From Bdellovibrionaceae bacterium UBA6776 (GTDB lineage: Bacteria; Bdellovibrionota; Bdellovibrionia; Bdellovibrionales; UBA1609): DNA of 9,549 nucleotides. This document shows, piece after piece, positions 1 through 6,259 of the stretch. Numbering within the stretch: the stretch's first letter is position 1; each line of letters opens with the position of its first letter. Both the position numbers and the translations under genes were made by a program. The notes under the pieces were generated by a model. It was given only the letters and a program-made list of their open reading frames with translations, did no database searches and was not told where the DNA came from. Location: contig DKGG01000014.1 in the NCBI GenBank assembly GCA_002453155.1, forward strand, positions 1,385 through 10,933, in the 5' to 3' direction.

Positions 1-325
1 TGCGCGCCATGTGAACGAAGGTATTTGATGAAGGGTTTTCAGTCAACAAGATTCACTGATGCAAAGGGATTTTTTTGAAAATTGCCTGTCTGGAAACAGA
101 TTGAACACCTTGTACCGGGCACATCGGTTACACTTTTGACTCCGCCGGCAGGCTTTAAATCCCAATCCTAGAGACTTCATTTTCATACATGCATTTAAAA
201 ATTTCGTTTTCGCTCAATAAAAGATTCTCGAACACCGTGTTTCCCAAGGCAGGAAAAAATTGCCACCCACCCCCTAACCTTCAATTAGATCCTCTTTCAA
301 AAAAGAAACTCCTTGGTGGCATCCT

Positions 326-339
326 CTCGAGTCTTCGAG
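326..339. repeat. Short perfect inverted repeat (hairpin)
   Basis: CTCGA at 326-330 pairs with TCGAG at 335-339 around the four-base loop GTCT. It lies 10 bases left of a larger hairpin in the geneless region, so the two could form consecutive stems of one RNA. No U-tract follows on either strand, so it does not look like an intrinsic terminator. Confidence 0.5.
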
Positions 340-349
340 GTTGTTTAGG

Positions 350-387
350 CACGTCCTTCAAATTCAAAAATTCTTTGAAAGGACGTG
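350..387. repeat. Long inverted repeat, 13-bp stem with one bulge
   Basis: The left arm (350-362, CACGTCCTTCAAA) pairs with the right arm (374-387). The stem is 13 base pairs, broken only by the unpaired A at 378, and encloses an AT-rich 11-base loop. Such a stem is unlikely by chance in 38 bases. No run of T follows on either strand, so it is not a classic rho-independent terminator. It could be part of a structured RNA, a processing site or a protein-binding palindrome. Confidence 0.6.
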
Positions 388-664
388 GCCCCCATAGGGA
401 ATGTCTTTTGCGCGTATAAGAGCTTCGCCCTTTTCTTGTCTTTAATAACTCTCCACCATAGCAAAGGCTTGATGGTATTAAACAATACGGCTAAAACAAA
501 AAAGTACTTAGCCTGAAGCAGAATTATTTTCGAAAAATGAAAGAAGACCTTTTCAAACGAAATTTAAAGAAGTTTTTAGGTCCATCAAAAGAGAATTCCT
601 GCCAACAATCTCCAAAAGGGAAATTCAAAAGGAATGCATCAAAAGCAACAGGCACTCTACAGAG

Positions 665-688
665 CCCAACAGACCAACAGCCCAACAA
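665..688. repeat. Three-copy 8-base tandem repeat
   Basis: CCCAACAG, ACCAACAG and CCCAACAA follow one another directly; the outer copies each differ from a CCCAACAG consensus by at most one base, and the middle copy by one. The repeat lies just beyond the stop codon of the leftward SRPBCC gene. It may simply reflect replication slippage. Confidence 0.5.
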
Positions 689-697
689 CATTCAACC

Positions 698-1141
698 TCA
701 AAGAAATTCGTCCACGCGCTCCAAACGGCTTCGTAAAATTCGGGTCATGTCGGATTTGACAAAAAGATCATCGGAAAGATTGCCCAAAATCCCAAATGGC
801 AAAGTGTAGTCCACCAGATCGGTCACTAAGGTGTACCCTTCGCCATGGTCTTCAAACTTCATAATGTGCGACCAACTTTTAAAAAAACCTTCCACTTGGT
901 GATACATCAGCCGCTTAGAGTGCAAATGATCATCCACTTTCAATCGCACCAGCTGCTTCATTCCAAAGCGAGTCATGGCCACGCGAATCTCACTGCCCGC
1001 CGTGAGCTGATCTGGAGCCGACGCCAACTCCACATAAATCTCTCCACGAAGCAAATCGTGAAGATTGGACGGATCGGCAAGGATCTCAAAAACCTTGGTT
1101 CGAGGAGCTTCAATGATGCGAGAGACTTGAATGTGAGCCAT
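698..1141 (-). CDS. SRPBCC/START-like (polyketide cyclase-type) ligand-binding protein
   Basis: This 147-residue protein is the size of a single SRPBCC domain, a fold with a deep hydrophobic cavity. It opens with a beta strand followed by the family-typical pattern 'IEAPRTKVFEILADPSNLHDLL' (near residues 10-31, shown here in part: APRTKVFEILADP). A hydrophobic 'VDYTLPFGILG' stretch follows near 111-121, and a C-terminal amphipathic helix closes the cavity. There is no signal peptide or membrane segment, so it is probably cytoplasmic. Proteins of this type bind lipids, sterols or aromatic compounds, or act as cyclases; the ligand cannot be read from the sequence. The ATG at 1141 is preceded by no Shine-Dalgarno sequence, but a CATAAA hexamer lies five bases upstream, which would suit a leaderless message. 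The gene is divergent from the catabolic operon, with 74 bp between them; a functional link to it is unproven. Confidence 0.85.
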   Translation of the reverse strand: MAHIQVSRIIEAPRTKVFEILADPSNLHDLLRGEIYVELASAPDQLTAGSEIRVAMTRFGMKQLVRLKVDDHLHSKRLMYHQVEGFFKSWSHIMKFEDHGEGYTLVTDLVDYTLPFGILGNLSDDLFVKSDMTRILRSRLERVDEFL

Positions 1142-1215
1142 AGCTATTTATGCCACGCATCAGTTAAAAACGAAAGTATTTATGATCCCGTCCGAATTGG
1201 ATAAGTTCAACACCT
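1142..1215. promoter_or_regulatory. Divergent intergenic region with candidate -10 elements
   Basis: These 74 bases separate two divergent starts and must carry, or overlap, both promoters. Rightward, TATGAT at 1181-1186 matches five of six bases of the -10 consensus and would give a leader of about 23 bases for the operon; no good -35 is visible at 16-18 bases. Leftward, CATAAA (1152-1147) sits close enough to the SRPBCC start for a leaderless transcript, again without a good -35. No strong Shine-Dalgarno sequence precedes either gene. Confidence 0.3.
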
Positions 1216-2175
1216 ATGTCCCACTTTGCCTCACCTCCAACCTCTGTGTTCTTCTCCAAAAGCGACGCCCAAGACCCTCGCCTGGGTGAGGTTTTTGCCT
1301 TTCACGAAACTCCACTTCTCGACAAAGGACTCGCGCTCCTCGGTTACCCCGATGACGACGGAGTCAAGGCCAACGGAGGTCGCATCGGCGCAAGCCAAGG
1401 TCCCGATCAAATTCGCCATTGGCTTTACCGGATGGTGACACCGGAAAATCTTCAAGCTCAAGAAAAGCAAAATATTAAATTGATGGATCTTGGAAACTTA
1501 AATCGCTTCGAAAGCTTAAGTCTCAAAGAGCGTCACCTCAATGGCTTTCTAAAGATGAAAGAAGCACTCACTCTGGGCCACAGGGGCTTGAGTTTTGGCG
1601 GCGGTCACGATTATGGCTACCCGGATGGGAAGGCCTTTCTCGAAAGCCTTGATGAAAATGCAAAGCCCTTAATTTTAAATTTTGACGCTCACTTGGACGT
1701 GCGCCCTCCCAATCCCGAAAATCACAGTGGCACTCCTTTCTACCGTCTGCGAAGCGAATTCCTAAATTTTGAAATGATTCAAATTGGAATTCAAAACCAG
1801 TGCAATTCCAAGGCTCATCTCAAATGGTGCAACGAGAACAACATTCAAATTCTTTCATTGGACGCGATTTGGAACTCTTCTCAAAGCTTAGTGGATCTGT
1901 TTAAAAATCAGTTCTCTCAAGCACTCACAAAAGATCGCCCCACCTTTGTCTCAATTGATATTGATGGATTTTCGTGGAGTTACGCACCTGGTTGCAGTCA
2001 GTCCTGGCCCACCGGTTTAGAGCCTCGAGATTTTTTTCCTCTGTATGACTTTTTACTTCAACACTTGGATGTGCGCCTTACCTCCATTTACGAAGTGGCT
2101 CCTCCCTTGGATGTGGAAAATGGAACTTCCAAATTGGCGGCTCAAATTGCCTACCGCTTTTTGAGGTCTCTGTGA
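1216..2175 (+). CDS. Arginase-family hydrolase, formimidoylglutamase-like (HutG-like)
   Basis: This 319-residue enzyme belongs to the arginase/agmatinase/formimidoylglutamase family of binuclear manganese hydrolases. All six expected metal ligands are visible: His131 in GGGHD (128-132), Asp157, His159 and Asp161 in DAHLD, and Asp248 and Asp250 in SIDID. Glu293 in the 'YEVAPPLD' stretch matches the conserved substrate-side Glu. An N-terminal 'GVKANGGRIGASQGP' stretch (49-63) resembles formimidoylglutamases, which split formiminoglutamate into glutamate and formamide in histidine degradation. The loop after DID lacks the Asp-Pro of arginases and reads GFSWSYAPG, also closer to the formimidoylglutamase branch. 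The substrate stays uncertain because no other hut gene is nearby. It is the first gene of the operon; its TGA overlaps the next gene's GTG by four bases. No clear Shine-Dalgarno sequence precedes the ATG. Confidence 0.85.
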   Translation: MSHFASPPTSVFFSKSDAQDPRLGEVFAFHETPLLDKGLALLGYPDDDGVKANGGRIGASQGPDQIRHWLYRMVTPENLQAQEKQNIKLMDLGNLNRFESLSLKERHLNGFLKMKEALTLGHRGLSFGGGHDYGYPDGKAFLESLDENAKPLILNFDAHLDVRPPNPENHSGTPFYRLRSEFLNFEMIQIGIQNQCNSKAHLKWCNENNIQILSLDAIWNSSQSLVDLFKNQFSQALTKDRPTFVSIDIDGFSWSYAPGCSQSWPTGLEPRDFFPLYDFLLQHLDVRLTSIYEVAPPLDVENGTSKLAAQIAYRFLRSL

Positions 2176-3266
2176 GCGCATTCAACGACCTTCCCTTTCC
2201 AAAGAGCCTTGGCAGCGACAACCATTCCGGTGTTCATCCAAAAATTCTTCAAGGAATTTTAGACGCCAACCGGGGCCACGCTCACTCTTACGGAATGGAT
2301 CCCATTTCGGATTTGGCAAAACAAGAGTTTGAGCGCATCTTTCAAAAAGAGCCATTTGTCTTTTACGTTTTCAATGGCACTGCAGCCAATGTCCTGGCTT
2401 TGGGATCTTTTTTAAAATCCTATGAATCTGCGCTTTGCTCCGATCAAGCTCACTTGAACTTGGATGAGTGTGGGGCTCCTGAAGTGTTGGCTCGAACAAA
2501 ACTCACTCCCCTTCCCTCTTATGACGGAAAAATTCGGCCCGAAGATGCGGAAAAATTGTTTGAACGCCAGGGGGATCAACACCACGTGCAGCTCAAAAAG
2601 GTGTCTTTGACCCAACCCACAGAGCTGGGCACGGTTTACTCCATGAAGGAGCTTCGCACATGGAAAGATTTTTGTAAAAAGAGGGGCCTTTACCTTCACT
2701 GCGATGGTGCGCGCCTGGCAAATGCTCTCAAAAGCAAAGGTCATCAACTTTCGGACTACGCCCAAATCTTTGATGTGATTTCCTTTGGTGGAACAAAAAA
2801 CGGACTCCTTGGCGCTGAAGCAGTGGTGCTGTTTGATTCTGAAAGGGCCAAAGACCTCAAATTCATTCGAAAGCAGTTTTTAAACCTGCCGAGCAAAACA
2901 CGATTCCTTGCTGCGCAATTTTACACCTATCTTCAAAACGACCTTTACCTTGAAATGGCCGAGAAGGTTTTGGATCAGGCCCAATATTTAAAATCCAAAC
3001 TTCAAGAGTTCCCTGAGGTAAAAATTCACTTTCCCGTGGAAAGCAATGCCGTGTTCGCAAGCTTCCCCAAACATTATGTTAAGGAACTTAAGAAATCTCA
3101 CTTCTTTTACATTTGGGATTCTCAAAAATCCATGGCAAGGCTTATGATCAGTTTTGATTGGACCACCAACGACACCGATCAATTTATCCAATGCCTTCAA
3201 GAATTAAAAAACAAAGACGGTCTCCTCCAATCCCAACCTTCAAACACAAATGAGGCGAGCAAATGA
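2172..3266 (+). CDS. PLP-dependent threonine aldolase-type (beta-eliminating lyase family) enzyme
   Basis: The 364-residue protein has the layout of fold-type I low-specificity threonine aldolases, which cleave L-threonine or allo-threonine to glycine and acetaldehyde. The N-terminal 'SDNHSGVHPKI' (15-25) is typical of the family. 'LTQPTELGTVYS' lies at 146-157, 'HCDGARLANAL' at 176-186 supplies the Asp178 that would contact the PLP ring nitrogen, and 'SFGGTKNG' at 204-211 carries the probable Schiff-base lysine, Lys209. Length is close to the family norm, with a slightly longer C-terminal tail. It starts with GTG overlapping the previous stop (GTGA) and has GAGGT at 2163-2167 four bases upstream, so both coupling and its own ribosome site are present. 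Related lyases include tryptophanase, so with tryptophan dioxygenase next in the operon a different amino-acid substrate is possible. Kynureninase, by contrast, is of a different PLP subfamily. Confidence 0.85.
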   Translation: MSAFNDLPFPKSLGSDNHSGVHPKILQGILDANRGHAHSYGMDPISDLAKQEFERIFQKEPFVFYVFNGTAANVLALGSFLKSYESALCSDQAHLNLDECGAPEVLARTKLTPLPSYDGKIRPEDAEKLFERQGDQHHVQLKKVSLTQPTELGTVYSMKELRTWKDFCKKRGLYLHCDGARLANALKSKGHQLSDYAQIFDVISFGGTKNGLLGAEAVVLFDSERAKDLKFIRKQFLNLPSKTRFLAAQFYTYLQNDLYLEMAEKVLDQAQYLKSKLQEFPEVKIHFPVESNAVFASFPKHYVKELKKSHFFYIWDSQKSMARLMISFDWTTNDTDQFIQCLQELKNKDGLLQSQPSNTNEASK

Positions 3267-4342
3267 ATTATCCCGATTATTTAAAAATTCCAGAACTGCT
3301 AAACCTTCAAAAGCTCGAAAGTGAAAAGCACGGAAGCACGGCCCATGACGAACACCTCTTTATTATCGTCCACCAAGTGTATGAGCTTTGGTTCAAACAA
3401 ATTCTTTGGGAAGTAAATTCCATCCTCGATCTTTTTTCGAAAGAAAAATTGGATGAAAAATGGATGGACTTAATTCTTCACCGCTTGAATCGAGTGACGG
3501 AAATACAAAAGTTGATGGTGGACCAAGTGGGAATTATGGAAACCATGACTCCGTTGGATTTCCTGGATTTTCGAAACCTTTTGATCCCCGCATCAGGTTT
3601 TCAAAGCCATCAGTTTCGCCTGCTAGAAATCAAGTTGGGGCTCCAAAGACAAGATCGCCATCGCTTCAGCGAAAAAGATTTTGATGAGCAGTTAAAGGAC
3701 GATGAAAAATCCAAAGTGAGATCCAGCGAAAAAGACCTAAGTCTTTTTGAACTGGTTGAAAAATGGCTGGAGCGGACTCCTTTCTTAACCATGAAAGGTT
3801 TTGATTTTTGGAGCAGCTTTAAATCCAGTGTGGAGGAAAATCTTCAAAAAGACATCCAGTTGATCAATGAGAATCCCGAACTCAATGACACTCAAAGAGC
3901 GAAAAACACCGCCATGCTCACAGAAAGCCTTAAAGGCTTTCAAAGTCTTTTTGACGAAGCCAAATACAAGCAAGATCAAAAAGAGGGAACCTGGAGACTT
4001 TCCTACCGCGCACTTCATGCGGCCCTCTTGATTCAGCTCTATCGGGATCAGCCCGTTCTTCAGCTGCCTTTTCGCCTTCTTATGGCTCTTCAAGACATGG
4101 ATGAACTTTTCACCACCTGGAGATACCGACATGCCATTATGGCCAAACGCATGCTGGGATCTCGTGTAGGAACCGGCGGCTCCTCAGGATTTAAATACCT
4201 TCACGAAGCCGCAGAAAAACACAAGGTGTTTAAAGATTTTGTTCAGCTGACCACTTATTTTATTCCGAAGTCCCAGATTCCCAAACTCCCTGCAGACGTG
4301 GAAAAGGAATTGGACTTTTACTACAACCGCGCCCAGTCTTGA
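3263..4342 (+). CDS. kynA: Tryptophan 2,3-dioxygenase, long animal-like type
   Basis: This heme enzyme opens the indole ring of L-tryptophan with O2 to give N-formylkynurenine, the first step of the kynurenine route. 'HDEHLFIIVHQVYELWFKQ' (28-46) includes the distal His37. 'SGFQSHQFRLLE' (111-122) carries Arg119, which by family analogy binds the substrate carboxylate. 'TWRYRHAIMAKRMLGS' (285-300) carries His290, the expected axial heme ligand, and GTGGSSG lies at 303-309. At 359 residues it is longer than the Xanthomonas-type enzyme (about 300). Its extra central part ('LVEKWLERTP' at 164-173, then 'LSYRAL' at 246-251) resembles animal TDO. No signal peptide is present; it is cytoplasmic. 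The ATG overlaps the preceding stop (ATGA) and has GAGG at 3252-3255, seven bases upstream. Its 3' end overlaps the convergent kynB by 22 bp. Confidence 0.97.
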   Translation: MNYPDYLKIPELLNLQKLESEKHGSTAHDEHLFIIVHQVYELWFKQILWEVNSILDLFSKEKLDEKWMDLILHRLNRVTEIQKLMVDQVGIMETMTPLDFLDFRNLLIPASGFQSHQFRLLEIKLGLQRQDRHRFSEKDFDEQLKDDEKSKVRSSEKDLSLFELVEKWLERTPFLTMKGFDFWSSFKSSVEENLQKDIQLINENPELNDTQRAKNTAMLTESLKGFQSLFDEAKYKQDQKEGTWRLSYRALHAALLIQLYRDQPVLQLPFRLLMALQDMDELFTTWRYRHAIMAKRMLGSRVGTGGSSGFKYLHEAAEKHKVFKDFVQLTTYFIPKSQIPKLPADVEKELDFYYNRAQS

Positions 4343-4962
4343 TCCGAAAACAAAAGGGCTCGAACCGGAGAGGCATCTCCGTCTTTGATTTTCAAAGGCG
4401 GAGCCACCAACTTGTAAATTCCCTCAGGAACACCTTCTAAAACCAATCCTTCCAGAACAGACAGATTTCTTTTGAACAAAACCTGATGGGACTCCAACCC
4501 TTTTGAATCCCAAGGGTCCACCGACGGCGTATCGATACCCACAAGCTCCACACCTTGATCCGCAAGGGCTTCCAAAAGCTCTGGCGCAAAAGAGTAAAAA
4601 TTATTGTTCCAAATATCAGGATTCGGAAAACTTCCCGTGTAAAAGAGCACCCGTTTTGCCGAAATTCTCGAAAGATCCACATCCTGTTTTAAAATCCGGA
4701 GATCTGCACCCGTCGCTTTTGCATGAATCACTTGAGCGGTTCCAATGTAAACGCGAGGATCTTTTTGATCCATGGGCGCACCCTCTTTGTGATAATGACT
4801 GGGAGCATCAGCATGGGCGCCAATATGTGGAGTGGTGGTCATCGAAGACAACTCCAGATGATCGCCCTTTGAAAAGTCCATGCTCACGGACCTGGAGAAC
4901 TTCTGATCCCCGGGAAAAACGGCGGTGTCTGCGCTGAGGGTGGGAGAAATATCAAAATACAT
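4321..4962 (-). CDS. kynB: Kynurenine formamidase (arylformamidase), KynB type
   Basis: This 213-residue enzyme belongs to the zinc-dependent cyclase family (PF04199 type) and hydrolyses N-formylkynurenine to kynurenine and formate, the step after the neighbouring dioxygenase. The metal site is visible as HIGAHADAPSH, with His46, His50, Asp52 and His56. 'DTPSVDPWDSKGLESH' in the C-terminal half and 'DASPVRALL' near the end are KynB hallmarks, and the length matches the family. An in-frame TTG at 4968 would add two residues, but the AGGA at 4970-4973 lies seven bases from the ATG at 4962 and only one from the TTG, so the ATG is the better start. The gene is convergent with, and overlaps, the dioxygenase gene by 22 bp and is transcribed from its own promoter next to hisS, so the two pathway steps are on separate transcripts. 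Confidence 0.95.
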   Translation of the reverse strand: MYFDISPTLSADTAVFPGDQKFSRSVSMDFSKGDHLELSSMTTTPHIGAHADAPSHYHKEGAPMDQKDPRVYIGTAQVIHAKATGADLRILKQDVDLSRISAKRVLFYTGSFPNPDIWNNNFYSFAPELLEALADQGVELVGIDTPSVDPWDSKGLESHQVLFKRNLSVLEGLVLEGVPEGIYKLVAPPLKIKDGDASPVRALLFSDQDWARL

Positions 4963-4999
4963 ATTCAAATCCTACACGAGCTGCTAAATTGAACCAATC
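4963..4999. promoter_or_regulatory. 37-bp divergent gap between kynB and hisS
   Basis: Only 37 bases separate two divergent starts. The kynB ribosome site (AGGA, 4970-4973) uses part of it, so the kynB promoter must reach into the 5' end of hisS. Rightward, TGCTAAATT (4982-4990) looks like a weak extended -10. Its start point would fall within a few bases of the hisS ATG, and no Shine-Dalgarno sequence is seen there. The two promoters probably overlap and could interfere with each other. Confidence 0.3.
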
Positions 5000-6247
5000 A
5001 TGAAAATTCAAACGGCACGTGGCACTCAAGTCTTTTATGGTCAACCGGCTTACATTTACGAGCACATCCTGACCACCTTCCAAAATCTCTCGCAAAATTT
5101 TGGATTTGCACCCATGGCCACCCCGATTTTTGAATCTTCCGCGGTATTTTCGCGAGGACTTGGCGAAAGCTCAGACATCGTTTCAAAAGAGATGTACAGC
5201 TTTAACGATCGCAACGGAGACAGTTTCACCTTGCGCCCCGAAGGAACGGCAGGCATTGCCCGAGCCTACGCCGCAGATGGCCTGAGTCAGCACTCCCCAT
5301 TTAAAGTTTATTACCACGGCCCCATGTTCCGGTATGAGCGTCCTCAAAAAGGACGTTACCGTCAGTTTCACCAACTGGGTGTTGAGAACATCGGCATCAC
5401 TTCCTATTTCAGCGACCTGGAAGTGATCGATTTGGGTTATCAGTTTCTAGGCGATCTTGGATTGGCAAAGAATTGTGTGCTTTCCATAAACTCCATTGGC
5501 GATGAAGAATCTCGAAGGCAGTTTAAGGAAAAATTCGTAAGTTACTTAAAAAATTACGAAAGCGAACTTTCCGAAGACAGCCAGAAGCGCTTAAAGATAA
5601 ATCCTCTACGAATTTTCGATTCCAAATCGGAAGGCGATCAAAAGATTTTGGAAGGGGCTCCTCGATTAACCGATTCTTTAAACGAGTCCTCTCGGGAGTT
5701 TCGCGATCATATTTTTAATGGCTTGGAAAAATTGGGAATCCCTTACCAAAGTGCAAGTGGTCTGGTGCGTGGTTTGGATTATTACTCCCATGAAGTTTTT
5801 GAATTTATCACCAAAGATCTGGGCGCCCAAGGGACCGTGTTGGCTGGCGGACGCTATGATCATTTGGTTGAGCAATTGGGCGGTCCGAAGGCTTCTGGAG
5901 TGGGCTTCGCCGCGGGAATTGAGCGGTTGAGTCTTTTGCTGGAAGATCAATTCAAAGAGGCCCACTTGGATTTTATGGTGATTCCGGTTCATCAGGATCT
6001 GGAAATGGACGCCTTCGCGCTGACTGAAGATTTGCGAAAATCGGGCTTTAAATTGTTCAGTCACTTTTCAGGAAATCTCTCAAAAAGAATGAAAAAGGCA
6101 AATTCACAAAATTTAAAAGCGGCCATTCTTTTAGGACCGGATGAATTCAAACAGGGCAAATGCCAATTGAAAGTCTTTGCCACCGGCGAACAGTCTGAAG
6201 TGTCTTTGAAAGACTTGAAAGTCACCCTCAGCAAACTTATTAAATAG
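5000..6247 (+). CDS. hisS: Histidyl-tRNA synthetase (class II)
   Basis: This 415-residue enzyme charges tRNA-His with histidine in the cytoplasm; the length is normal for bacterial HisRS. Class II motifs appear in order: 'TLRPEGTAGIAR' at 77-88, motif 2 'MFRYERPQKGRYRQFHQ' at 109-125 with Arg111, the histidine-specific 'LVRGLDYYSHEVFEF' at 255-269 with Arg257, and motif 3 'GVGFAAGIERLSLLL' at 300-314 with Arg309. The last 90 or so residues form the anticodon-binding domain. The ATG at 5000 begins with the usual HisRS N-terminus (KIQTARGTQ, before the conserved early helix) and has no ribosome site, with a -10-like TAAATT close by, so a leaderless message is possible. No T-box or other leader structure fits in the short gap. 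It converges on the lipoprotein gene with 12 bases between the stops. Confidence 0.97.
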   Translation: MKIQTARGTQVFYGQPAYIYEHILTTFQNLSQNFGFAPMATPIFESSAVFSRGLGESSDIVSKEMYSFNDRNGDSFTLRPEGTAGIARAYAADGLSQHSPFKVYYHGPMFRYERPQKGRYRQFHQLGVENIGITSYFSDLEVIDLGYQFLGDLGLAKNCVLSINSIGDEESRRQFKEKFVSYLKNYESELSEDSQKRLKINPLRIFDSKSEGDQKILEGAPRLTDSLNESSREFRDHIFNGLEKLGIPYQSASGLVRGLDYYSHEVFEFITKDLGAQGTVLAGGRYDHLVEQLGGPKASGVGFAAGIERLSLLLEDQFKEAHLDFMVIPVHQDLEMDAFALTEDLRKSGFKLFSHFSGNLSKRMKKANSQNLKAAILLGPDEFKQGKCQLKVFATGEQSEVSLKDLKVTLSKLIK

Positions 6248-6259
6248 ATTCCAACTTTG

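Larger units (their letters stand above)
1..697. other. Left region without a convincing gene
   Basis: About 700 bases in which I can support no gene. Reading frame 2 stays open from the left edge only to a TGA at 26-28, and frame 1 to a TGA at 76-78. Either could be the tail of a gene lying outside, but neither can be identified. Two short rightward open frames (189-419 and 537-809) lack a Shine-Dalgarno sequence and show no recognisable family. The second also runs 112 bases antisense into the SRPBCC gene. What the region does hold is structure: inverted repeats at 326-339 and 350-387, a weaker one at 489-513 (6-bp arms, 13-base loop), and a three-unit 8-base repeat at 665-688. A small RNA or the decayed remains of a gene are possible. 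Confidence 0.55.

Noticed and set aside
300..390. tRNA-like look (TTCAAATTC, several stems)
   Set aside because: The stems do not form a cloverleaf: there is no 7-bp acceptor stem, anticodon arm or CCA, and the TTCAAATTC lies in the loop of a different stem.
189..419. Rightward 76-codon open frame
   Set aside because: No Shine-Dalgarno sequence and no recognisable motif, and it runs straight through the 350-387 inverted repeat. It may be chance.
537..809. Rightward 90-codon open frame rich in Lys, Gln and Asn
   Set aside because: It has no ribosome site and no family resemblance, and its last 112 bases are antisense to the well-supported SRPBCC gene. The low-complexity composition fits non-coding AT-rich sequence.
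845..1204. Rightward 119-codon open frame across the SRPBCC gene
   Set aside because: Antisense shadow of a conserved domain gene; it runs almost to the operon start but has no ribosome site.
6202..6214. 13-base palindrome GTCTTT-G-AAAGAC near the end of hisS
   Set aside because: It lies inside the coding sequence, 31 bases before the stop, with no T-run after it. It is more simply explained by repeated Lys/Leu codons than by a terminator.
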